This document shows, one piece after another, positions 14,543-21,354 of a DNA stretch of 21,361 nucleotides (the first letter of the stretch is position 1; every line of letters begins with the position of its first letter). Made by a program: the position numbers and the translations under genes. The notes beneath the pieces are model-generated. The model ran no database searches, was not told the DNA's origin, and was given only the letters and a program-made list of their open reading frames with translations. The DNA is from RUG11237 sp964450185 (GTDB lineage: Bacteria > Bacillota > Clostridia > Lachnospirales > Lachnospiraceae). The stretch spans positions 1 to 21,361 of the forward strand of contig CAYVCL010000051.1 of NCBI GenBank assembly GCA_964450185.1, in the 5' to 3' direction.

Positions 14543-15667
14543 TTGGAATTTTCAGTTGGAGATATGCTGCAGGTAGATGGAGATCTCTATGAAATTATCG
14601 GTAAAATCAGATACAGAAAAATAGAAGATAACCTGTATTGGACCGAATATTGTATGCGTCAGCGTCCTTCAGGGAAAGAACGTTGGCTTTCCATCGATGT
14701 AGTGAATAACGAATACTCTATTTCTCAGTTTGCAAGAAATCCGTCTATGGGTGGATACCATCAGGTGGATTCTGGTACAGAAGAAGTGGTTGGTGTCTGG
14801 GGGAAGGTGGATGTTTCCATTGGTGACCGGGCGACCTTTTATGAGTATGAGGACGTAACAGAAGAAAAAATCATCTCACAGGAAGTTTGGGATGACGAAC
14901 AGGAGCATTGTACCGGATATTATCTGGACAGTGATGAAATTGTAAAATGCAGCAATACTATGGGGAATAACAGCTCCATGGGATATAGTCAGAACACCTA
15001 TAGCGGTGGAGGCCGCAATTACCAGTCTGCTTCCAATCCAAAAAAAGGCAGTGCATTAAAATCTATGATAGCCGTTTTGATACCAATTATTATCGTGTGT
15101 GGGTTGATGGCTGTTTATACAAACAAGGATAAAAATGCCATTGCCAAGCATTTAAAAAGTGGTACATATTATACTTATGTTACTTCTATTACAGGAAATG
15201 AGGAGCAGAAAGCAGATGTATACAAATCTTTGTTAAGTCTTGACGGTACTGCACGAGATATTATAGATGCGATCAATGGAAAGACAGAAAGTGTTCAGCA
15301 GAATACAGAAGATGGAGATGACAGTATAGCAATTCTTACAAAAAATGAATATTGTCTGATTTATACGTCGGAAGATAATGAGGTTTTGGTGCAAATTTCC
15401 AGCAGAAAATATGCATATGTCAGTGACCACAGACCATATCACTGTCACCACCGTACCTACCGTTATTATCGCAGATATTACTATTCAAGAGGATATACCT
15501 CAGATTCTGGAAACTATAAAAAATATCGTACTTCATATTCTGATTATGATGATACAACGATTGACAGCAATTCATCAGATACATACAGTGGATATGCTTC
15601 ATCAGTACGCCAGTCCAGTACCAGTACAAGAACATCTTCCGGTGGTGGATTGAGCAGTGGAAAGTAA
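14543..15667 (+). CDS. DUF4178 domain membrane protein with Tyr/His/Arg and Ser/Gly-rich tail
   Basis: A 374-residue protein starting at TTG 14543, 7 bases after AAAGGGGGA and 1 base after the speH stop. Residues 1-137 match the DUF4178 pattern (SVGDMLQVDGDLYEIIG, WTEYCMRQ..GKERWLSID, then a second beta-rich part VVGVWGKVDVSIGDRATFYEYE). A Gly/Ser/Asn linker precedes one membrane span at about 174-192. Residues 195-295 form a globular part, and from about 296 the chain is low complexity: a Tyr/His/Arg run (HRPYHCHHRTYRYYRR), Ser/Tyr/Asp repeats, then Ser/Thr/Arg ending GGGLSSGK. Function is unknown. DUF4178 genes are found next to DUF350 and polyamine-synthase-like genes in other bacteria (recall), as here, suggesting a membrane complex that uses or responds to polyamines. 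Confidence 0.8.
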   Translation: MEFSVGDMLQVDGDLYEIIGKIRYRKIEDNLYWTEYCMRQRPSGKERWLSIDVVNNEYSISQFARNPSMGGYHQVDSGTEEVVGVWGKVDVSIGDRATFYEYEDVTEEKIISQEVWDDEQEHCTGYYLDSDEIVKCSNTMGNNSSMGYSQNTYSGGGRNYQSASNPKKGSALKSMIAVLIPIIIVCGLMAVYTNKDKNAIAKHLKSGTYYTYVTSITGNEEQKADVYKSLLSLDGTARDIIDAINGKTESVQQNTEDGDDSIAILTKNEYCLIYTSEDNEVLVQISSRKYAYVSDHRPYHCHHRTYRYYRRYYYSRGYTSDSGNYKKYRTSYSDYDDTTIDSNSSDTYSGYASSVRQSSTSTRTSSGGGLSSGK

Positions 15668-15679
15668 AGGAGAAGAAAA

Positions 15680-16111
15680 ATGGAATTATTATATGATATT
15701 ATGAATGTAGGGATTTATTCTATATTAGCAATTATAATGATGATACTTGGAAACTTTTTGATTGATTTGATTGTACCATGTCATTTCCCGACAGAAATAA
15801 GAAAAGGAAATCAGGCAGTTGGCTGGCTGAGTGCGGGGTCTTTCATTGGCGTTGGTATTATTATGCGTGCAGCGGTTATGTCACCAACCGTAGAAGCAGT
15901 GGAAGAAACTTTAGTAAATGGTTTGATTAGCAGTGTTATTTATTTTGCTGTTGGTATCGTATTCTTTATGTTAGGTTATATTATTGTGAGCTTGTTTAAT
16001 CGTAAATATAACTTGAATGAAGAAATTGGTAATGGAAATACTGCAGCAGGTATTATGGTATTTGGTATCTTTACCGGTCTTGCCATTGTTATCAGCGGAG
16101 TGATAATGTAA
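15680..16111 (+). CDS. DUF350 family membrane protein
   Basis: A 143-residue protein with four predicted membrane spans arranged as two repeats of the DUF350 unit. Each repeat has a hydrophobic helix, a polar loop with the conserved GNxAxG pattern (KGNQAVGW near residue 47; NGNTAAGI near 121) and a second hydrophobic helix rich in Gly. E. coli YjfL belongs to the same family. The AAAGGAG site is well placed before ATG 15680. Its stop shares one base with the next gene's ATG (TAATG), so translation of the aminopropyltransferase is coupled to it. Molecular function unknown; it probably forms a membrane assembly with its neighbours. Confidence 0.85.
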   Translation: MELLYDIMNVGIYSILAIIMMILGNFLIDLIVPCHFPTEIRKGNQAVGWLSAGSFIGVGIIMRAAVMSPTVEAVEETLVNGLISSVIYFAVGIVFFMLGYIIVSLFNRKYNLNEEIGNGNTAAGIMVFGIFTGLAIVISGVIM

Positions 16112-17613
16112 TGAAGAACTACAGGCTGTTAATGCTTACTACACTGATTATTTCAGGATGCTCTATTTGCTACGAACTGATTATCAGTGCAGTAAGCTCC
16201 TACTTGTTAGGAGATAGTACGTTACAATATTCTATCACCATCGGACTTTACATGTCTGCCATGGGGCTTGGCTCTTATTTGTCAAAATATATCAAGGATA
16301 AATTATTTAACTGGTTTGTTTTTGTGGAAATAGGAGTAGGCCTTGTGGGTGGAACAAGTGCGCTGATACTTTTTCTTGCAAACTTGTATCTGGAAAGCTA
16401 TCAGTTGATTATGTATATCGAAATTATTCTGATAGGAACTTTTGTCGGTGTAGAAATCCCATTGTTAACAAGAATTATTGAAAATGATGAAGAAAACTTG
16501 AGAGTGACAATCTCCTCTATTTTTAGTTTTGATTATATCGGAGGGTTGGTTGGCTCTATCGCATTTCCGTTGCTGTTATTACCTCAGTTGGGCTATTTTG
16601 CCACAGCATTTTTGGTAGGTTCTATGAACCTTTTTGCAGCGGGACTGATTATTCTTAAATACCATGAAAGAATTGAAAAAGTAAATGTATTTCGTGGGAT
16701 TGTAGCAGGTTTATTCGCACTTATGTTTTTGGGAATGATATTTTCTGAAAATATTGCAAACTTCATAGAGGGCGGCTTGTATCGTGACAGGGTTATTTTC
16801 TCAGAACAAACAAAGTACCAGAAAATTGTCATGACGAAGCACAAAGATGATTTGAGATTGTACATTGACGGAAATGTACAATTTTCTTCTTTGGACGAGT
16901 ATCGTTACCATGAAGCATTGGTACATATTCCTATGTCAAAGGCAGTTAAAAAGGATAAAGTTCTTGTACTTGGCGGAGGCGATGGCTTGGCAGTGCGGGA
17001 ATTGCTAAAATATGAGGAAACACAGATTACATTGGTGGATTTAGATTCAGAAATGATTCGTATATGCAGTGAAGATCCCAATGTCAGTGCATTAAATGAA
17101 AATGCTTTAAAGAGCGACAGACTAACCATAATTAATACAGACGCATACCAGTTTTTAGAATCCAATGAAGAAAAATATGATGTGATTCTGGTAGATTTAC
17201 CGGACCCAAACAACGAATCATTAAATAAACTGTACTCAAATATTTTTTACCGATTATGTGGAAATTCCCTCACAGAGCAAGGAATTCTAACAGTTCAGTC
17301 CACCAGTCCTTATTATGCCACAAAAGCTTATTGGTGTGTCTATGAAACCTTAAAAAGCGAAGGTTTTTATGTAAAACCCTACCATCTGCAAGTCCCTGCC
17401 TTCGGTGACTGGGGCTTCCACATGGCATCCAGACAGGAATTGGACGATGAAATCAATATAACAGTAGAAACCAAATATTTGGATAATGACAATGTGGCAG
17501 CATTGTTTTCCTTCGGAAAAGACGAAAAAGAAACCACTCCGGTTTCCGTAAATACACTGTCTAAGCCGGTGTTAATACAGTATTATTCAGAGGCTGTACA
17601 AAATTGGGAGTGA
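16111..17613 (+). CDS. Membrane-embedded polyamine aminopropyltransferase (spermidine synthase-like)
   Basis: A 500-residue fusion. Residues 1-215 contain about seven hydrophobic spans. Residues 225-440 form a spermidine-synthase fold: YQKIVMTKH, LDEYRYHEALVH (261-272), the AdoMet-site glycine motif LGGGDG (287-292), the acidic LVDLD (308-312) and the catalytic-loop equivalent LVDLPDPN (360-367). Expected chemistry is transfer of an aminopropyl group from decarboxylated AdoMet, supplied by the upstream speH product, to putrescine or another amine. The acceptor is uncertain because membrane-linked members may use different substrates. It is last in the cluster, overlaps DUF350 by one base and is followed by a terminator. 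Soluble SpeE is about 280-300 residues, so the membrane domain is the distinctive addition. Confidence 0.88.
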   Translation: MKNYRLLMLTTLIISGCSICYELIISAVSSYLLGDSTLQYSITIGLYMSAMGLGSYLSKYIKDKLFNWFVFVEIGVGLVGGTSALILFLANLYLESYQLIMYIEIILIGTFVGVEIPLLTRIIENDEENLRVTISSIFSFDYIGGLVGSIAFPLLLLPQLGYFATAFLVGSMNLFAAGLIILKYHERIEKVNVFRGIVAGLFALMFLGMIFSENIANFIEGGLYRDRVIFSEQTKYQKIVMTKHKDDLRLYIDGNVQFSSLDEYRYHEALVHIPMSKAVKKDKVLVLGGGDGLAVRELLKYEETQITLVDLDSEMIRICSEDPNVSALNENALKSDRLTIINTDAYQFLESNEEKYDVILVDLPDPNNESLNKLYSNIFYRLCGNSLTEQGILTVQSTSPYYATKAYWCVYETLKSEGFYVKPYHLQVPAFGDWGFHMASRQELDDEINITVETKYLDNDNVAALFSFGKDEKETTPVSVNTLSKPVLIQYYSEAVQNWE

Positions 17614-17629
17614 TAATTTAGATATTTTT

Positions 17630-17662
17630 GCAGGGGCAGAAAGCAGGACGCCCCTGCTTTTT
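17630..17662 (+). terminator. Intrinsic terminator of the polyamine cluster
   Basis: GCAGGGGC (17630-17637) and GCCCCTGC (17650-17657) form a perfect GC-rich 8 bp stem with a 12-base loop, followed by TTTTTATATTTT. It starts 17 bases after the aminopropyltransferase stop. Confidence 0.92.
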
Positions 17663-17672
17663 ATATTTTGAA

Positions 17673-17701
17673 TTGCCATCCCCACCCATATTTGGTATAA
17701 T
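17673..17701 (+). promoter_or_regulatory. Strong extended -10 promoter for the parvulin lipoprotein gene
   Basis: TTGCCA (17673-17678), a 17 bp spacer ending in TGG, and perfect TATAAT (17696-17701). It lies just after the preceding terminator. The predicted leader is about 70 bases and contains an inverted repeat (17727-17742). Confidence 0.85.
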
Positions 17702-17726
17702 TTATAGGATTATGGTTATATTGTTT

Positions 17727-17742
17727 CCCAGTGTATACTGGG
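17727..17742. repeat. Short inverted repeat in the leader of the parvulin gene
   Basis: CCCAGT, a 4-base GTAT spacer and ACTGGG form a 6 bp perfect inverted repeat about 25-40 bases downstream of the -10 element. It could be an operator or a small mRNA hairpin; nothing in the sequence decides between them. Confidence 0.4.
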
Positions 17743-17779
17743 CTTAGAGTAAAAAGGAAATAATAGGAGTATATAATAG

Positions 17780-18811
17780 ATGAAAAAAATAAAAAAAGCG
17801 GCAGTTTTATTACTTTGCGGGATGCTTGGGATGAGCAGTTTTACGGCTTGTGGAAAAAATTCTACTATTTTTATGGGACGTTTATCCGATACAGAGGTTT
17901 TTTGCATTGGAGATAATATTTGTACTTTACCGGAATTGAAAGTGTATTTGACCACTGCTCAGAAGCAGTATGAAAACATTCTTGGAGTGGATATGTGGGA
18001 AAGAGATTTTGGTGGAGTTACGCTGGAATCTTATTTAAAAGAAACTATTTTGGGACAGATTGCGCAGATTAAGACAATGACTTTGCTGGCAGAGGAATAT
18101 AAAATTACTTTGGACGAGCAAGAGGAGAAAAAGGTTGCGGAAGCGGCGAATAAGTATTTTTCTTCTTTAAATCAGAAAGAAATCTCTTATATGGGAATTA
18201 CCGAAGAAGAAGTGGCAACACTGTACCGTGAATATGCCTTGGCAAATAAGGTATATGAGGAAATTACCAAGAACGTGGATACCGAAGTGAGTGATGATGA
18301 AGCAAGAAAAATTACCGTACAGCAGATTTTATTTTCCGTAAACGAAGAAAATGCGGACAGTAAGAAAAGTGAACAGTACAAAAAGGCTCAAGAAGTTTTA
18401 AAGCAGGTACAGGCTCAGGGTGCTGATTTCAGAGAAATCGCAGAAAAGAACAGCGAGGAGGAGGTGATTGAGTATACCTTTGGAAAAGGGGAAAAGGAAA
18501 AACCATTGGAAGATGCTGCCTTTAATCTGGAAACAGAGCAGATTAGTGATATTATTGAAACTTCTTATGGATATGTGATTATAAAGTGTGTCAGCAATTT
18601 TGACAGAGCAGAAACCGATGCCAACAAGGCAGCGATTGTGGAACAAAGAAAGACGAAAGCCTTTGATGATGTGTACAATGAATTTGTGGAACGTCAGGCG
18701 TCCCAGTTTAATGATGAATTGTGGGAGCAGATTACCTTTACAAATGACAAGGAAATTACGAATATGACATTTTTTGATGTATACAATGAGGTTTTTGGTT
18801 TGCAGGAATAG
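17780..18811 (+). CDS. PrsA/SurA-like peptidyl-prolyl isomerase lipoprotein (parvulin type)
   Basis: Predicted lipid-anchored extracytoplasmic foldase. The 343-residue protein begins with a lipoprotein signal peptide: MKKIKK, a hydrophobic core and the lipobox FTAC with the lipidated Cys at 24. Residues 40-170 are the helical chaperone region typical of SurA and PrsA N-domains. Residues about 177-273 resemble a PpiC rotamase domain (ITVQQILFSV, ADFREIAEKNSE, YTFGKGE, LEDAAFNL, SYGYVIIKC). The common VxHIL His at the domain start is replaced (QQILFSV), so isomerase activity is uncertain and the chaperone role may dominate. AGGAG lies upstream of ATG 17780. It has its own promoter, and the AlkD gene follows 30 bases later. 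Confidence 0.85.
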   Translation: MKKIKKAAVLLLCGMLGMSSFTACGKNSTIFMGRLSDTEVFCIGDNICTLPELKVYLTTAQKQYENILGVDMWERDFGGVTLESYLKETILGQIAQIKTMTLLAEEYKITLDEQEEKKVAEAANKYFSSLNQKEISYMGITEEEVATLYREYALANKVYEEITKNVDTEVSDDEARKITVQQILFSVNEENADSKKSEQYKKAQEVLKQVQAQGADFREIAEKNSEEEVIEYTFGKGEKEKPLEDAAFNLETEQISDIIETSYGYVIIKCVSNFDRAETDANKAAIVEQRKTKAFDDVYNEFVERQASQFNDELWEQITFTNDKEITNMTFFDVYNEVFGLQE

Positions 18812-18841
18812 TTCATATGTATAGCTAAAAGGGGAGAGAAA

Positions 18842-19537
18842 ATGGATATACAAAAGGATATTGAGGGCAGATTATTTGCCTTAGAGGATAAAAAATACAA
18901 AGAATTTCAAAGCAAATTGATGCCAACCATAAATCCGGATACCATTATCGGAATCCGAACTCCGGCTATGCGAAAGCTTGCCAAGGAGCTTGCAAAACAG
19001 CCGGAGTACATGGAGTATATTCATATGCTTCCTCATAAATACTATGATGAAAACAATTTGCATGGATTTTTAATCGAATCTATGAAAGATTATGATGCCT
19101 GTGTGGCGGCGGTAAATGAATTTCTGCCCTTTGTGGACAACTGGGCAACCTGCGATTCCATGTCACCTAAGGTGTTCAAAAAGCATCGCCCCGAACTGCT
19201 AGAGCAGATTAAAATTTGGCTGACATCGAACCATACTTATACCATTCGCTATGGAATTCGTATGTTGATGGCTCATTATCTGGATGAAGATTTCAAGGAA
19301 GAATACTTGGAATGGGTAGCGGAGTTAAGGTCAGAAGAATACTACGTAAATATGATGATTGCCTGGTACTTTGCCACCGCACTGGCAAAACAGCCAGAAG
19401 CCACTTTTCCATATATCGAGCAGAAACGTCTGGACGTCTGGACTCATAATAAGGCGATTCAGAAGGCAGTGGAAAGTTATCGGGTGACGGTAGAGCAGAA
19501 GGAATGGTTGCGGGGGTTGCGGAGAAAGAAGTTTTAG
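18842..19537 (+). CDS. DNA alkylation repair glycosylase, AlkD-like HEAT-repeat protein
   Basis: A 231-residue all-helical protein that matches the AlkD family, monofunctional glycosylases that remove N3- and N7-alkylated purines without flipping the base. The conserved signature VDNWATCDSMSPK (98-110) contains W101 and D105, the positions equivalent to the Trp and catalytic Asp of Bacillus cereus AlkD. A second Trp in MMIAWYFATAL (W175) fits the other DNA-contact Trp. GIRTPAMRKLAKE (37-49) is the usual N-terminal HEAT segment. The ATG at 18842 follows AAGGGGAGAG. It starts 30 bases after the parvulin gene and may be read from the same promoter; a long hairpin follows its stop. Confidence 0.9.
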   Translation: MDIQKDIEGRLFALEDKKYKEFQSKLMPTINPDTIIGIRTPAMRKLAKELAKQPEYMEYIHMLPHKYYDENNLHGFLIESMKDYDACVAAVNEFLPFVDNWATCDSMSPKVFKKHRPELLEQIKIWLTSNHTYTIRYGIRMLMAHYLDEDFKEEYLEWVAELRSEEYYVNMMIAWYFATALAKQPEATFPYIEQKRLDVWTHNKAIQKAVESYRVTVEQKEWLRGLRRKKF

Positions 19538-19545
19538 TGTTTGAT

Positions 19546-19600
19546 AAAAAGCTTGTAGTTGAAAGGAAAATGGATTCCTTTCAACTACAAGCTTTTCGTG
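19546..19600 (+). terminator. Long perfect hairpin, probable terminator
   Basis: AAAAGCTTGTAGTTGAAAGGA (19547-19567) is perfectly repeated in inverted form at 19576-19596, 21 bp plus one possible extra inner A-T pair and a loop of 6-8 bases. The right arm ends in TTTT. It starts 9 bases after the alkD-like stop. The downstream T-run is short, but the position between two units with the next promoter at 19634 fits a terminator. Confidence 0.7.
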
Positions 19601-19633
19601 CTTTCAGTATTAGAAGAAATGGATATTAATAAA

Positions 19634-19662
19634 TTGCAGAAAAGCGAAAAATATGTTATGCT
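19634..19662 (+). promoter_or_regulatory. Extended -10 promoter for hsdM
   Basis: TTGCAG (19634-19639), a 17 bp spacer ending in TGT, and TATGCT (19657-19662), with a TGn extension. It lies 33 bases before the hsdM ATG and after the long hairpin. Confidence 0.7.
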
Positions 19663-19694
19663 GAAATTAAAAAAGTGAAAAGGACTAAAGTGAT

Positions 19695-21170
19695 ATGATA
19701 ACAGGAGAGTTAAGAAATAAAGTTGATAGAATATGGGAAGTGTTTTGGACGGGGGGAATATCCAATCCGTTAGAAGTAATTGAACAGTTTACATATTTAC
19801 TATTTATCAAACAGTTAGATGATATTGAAACTACGAAAGAAAATGAAGCTGTTTTTCTAGGGATTCCGTACGAAGGAATTTTCCCAGAGGAATGTCAACA
19901 GTATCGATGGAGCAAATTCAAGAATTTAGGAGATGCGCAGGAGATATTTGATATTGTATTAAATGGCGTATTTCCGTTTATTAAAAATTTGCATGCAGAT
20001 GGTGATTCTGCATACAGTAAATATATGGGAGATGCTATCTTTAAAGTTCCAACGCCTGCAATGTTGACAAAGCTTATCGATGGAATCGATGGTTTGGAGT
20101 TAGGCGAAGAAGATACCAAAGGGGATTTGTATGAGTATCTGCTTTCTAAAGTAGCGACAGCAGGGACCAATGGGCAGTTTAGAACGCCAAGACATATTAT
20201 CAAGATGATGGTGGAATTATTAAAGCCGACTCCTTCTGATATAATCTGCGACCCGGCTATGGGATCTGGTGGATTCTTAGTAGAGGCACAGAGTTATTTA
20301 AGAGAAAAAGAAAGTGATTTGTTCTTAAATGCCGGATTGAGGGAGCATTTTAACAATAATATGTTTTATGGCTTTGATATGGATAGTACTATGTTGCGTA
20401 TTGGTGCTATGAATATGATGTTACATGGCGTAGATAATCCAAATATTGAATACCGCGACAGTTTATCTGAAAATAATCGTGACAGTGAAAAATACACGAT
20501 GATTTTAGCAAATCCGCCATTTAAGGGAAGCTTGGATTATGAAGGTGTATCAGCAGATTTGTTAAAGGTGTGTAAAACCAAAAAGACAGAATTACTGTTT
20601 TTAGCCTTGTTTTTAAGATTATTAAAGAATGGGGGACGTGCAGCGGTTATTGTTCCTGACGGTGTTTTGTTTGGAAGTAGCAATGCTCATAAACAGATTC
20701 GTAAGGAAATTATAGATAATAATAAGCTGGAAGCTGTAATATCTATGCCATCAGGGGTATTTAAACCTTATGCCGGTGTATCTACTGCAATCCTTATTTT
20801 CACTAAGACAGGTGCAGGTGGTACAGATAAAGTGTGGTTTTATGATATGAAAGCGGACGGGCTATCATTAGATGACAAACGTCAACCTGTGCAGGAAAAT
20901 GATATTCCGGATATTATACAGCGTTTTAATAACCGTGAAGCAGAGGTAGAACGAAAGAGAACGGAGCAGAGTTTCTTTGTTGAATTGGAAGAAATACAGA
21001 AAAACGCATATGATTTATCCATTAACAAGTACAAAGAAGTAGAGTATGTTCCTGTAGAATATCCACCAACGCAGGAAATCATTGCAAATATCAGAGCGTT
21101 AGAGAAACAGATATCGGTGGAAATGGATGAATTGGAAAGATTATTAAATTTAGGGAAAGGGAATGAGTAG
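19695..21170 (+). CDS. hsdM: Type I restriction-modification system, N6-adenine methyltransferase subunit HsdM
   Basis: Methylation subunit of a type I system; it works with a specificity subunit HsdS to methylate adenine in a bipartite target. The 491-residue length is typical. Residues 1-140 are the HsdM N-terminal helical domain. KVATAGTNGQFRTPRHII (152-169) is the usual entry to the methyltransferase domain. AdoMet motif I is DPAMGSGGF (186-194), and the catalytic motif IV is NPPF (273-276). The C-terminus is a helical segment that contacts HsdS and the partner subunit. AAAAGGA lies before ATG 19695. hsdS or hsdR does not follow within the remaining 190 bases, although an ATG overlaps the stop codon; the partners may be beyond the window or lost. 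Confidence 0.95.
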   Translation: MITGELRNKVDRIWEVFWTGGISNPLEVIEQFTYLLFIKQLDDIETTKENEAVFLGIPYEGIFPEECQQYRWSKFKNLGDAQEIFDIVLNGVFPFIKNLHADGDSAYSKYMGDAIFKVPTPAMLTKLIDGIDGLELGEEDTKGDLYEYLLSKVATAGTNGQFRTPRHIIKMMVELLKPTPSDIICDPAMGSGGFLVEAQSYLREKESDLFLNAGLREHFNNNMFYGFDMDSTMLRIGAMNMMLHGVDNPNIEYRDSLSENNRDSEKYTMILANPPFKGSLDYEGVSADLLKVCKTKKTELLFLALFLRLLKNGGRAAVIVPDGVLFGSSNAHKQIRKEIIDNNKLEAVISMPSGVFKPYAGVSTAILIFTKTGAGGTDKVWFYDMKADGLSLDDKRQPVQENDIPDIIQRFNNREAEVERKRTEQSFFVELEEIQKNAYDLSINKYKEVEYVPVEYPPTQEIIANIRALEKQISVEMDELERLLNLGKGNE

Positions 21171-21225
21171 AACTCATTTGCAAATCTTAATTTGTGATAT
21201 TGTTTGTAAAAAAGAATATAGGTGA
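21163..21225 (+). other. 20-codon frame overlapping the hsdM stop, possible remnant of a next gene
   Basis: An ATG at 21163 overlaps the hsdM stop (ATGAGTAG), the way hsdS often overlaps hsdM, with AGGGAAAGGG just upstream. The frame MSRTHLQILICDIVCKKEYR then stops at TGA 21223-21225. It may be a degraded start of hsdS, a translation-coupled short peptide or chance. The product is too short to identify. Confidence 0.2.
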
Positions 21226-21227
21226 CG

Positions 21228-21259
21228 TTGACATAGAGAATACTAAGTGGTAATATAAT
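21228..21259 (+). promoter_or_regulatory. Consensus promoter for a small RNA
   Basis: A perfect TTGACA (21228-21233) is followed by TAATAT at 17 bp spacing (21251-21256), overlapping a perfect TATAAT (21254-21259). No + strand protein gene follows before a hairpin terminator, which points to an untranslated RNA. Confidence 0.75.
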
Positions 21260-21264
21260 TATAA

Positions 21265-21354
21265 AAGAGGTGCTACCGATAGACGGTTAGCCCTGATGAT
21301 TTATGATTATAAAAATAACCGCCAAGTTTTCTCAGGACAGGGCGGTTATTTTTG
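21265..21354 (+). ncRNA. Small two-hairpin RNA, probable antisense antitoxin of a type I toxin-antitoxin locus
   Basis: Predicted RNA of about 90 nt running from the consensus promoter to a terminator hairpin. A 5' hairpin forms between GCTACCG (21272-21278) and CGGTTAGC (21284-21291) with loop ATAGA and one bulged base. An AT-rich linker follows, then the 13 bp terminator stem with a 17-base loop. On the opposite strand the same DNA encodes a peptide ending LTVYR, so the RNA is fully antisense to that frame. I recall this motif (GGTGCTACCGATAGACGG followed by AAAATAACCGCC hairpins) beside small holin-like toxin genes of Firmicutes. The exact ends are predicted only. Confidence 0.6.

Noticed and set aside
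15378..15653. Open + and - frames over the DUF4178 tail
   Set aside because: They arise from the low-complexity Tyr/His/Ser codons of the real gene and have no ribosome binding sites or family resemblance.
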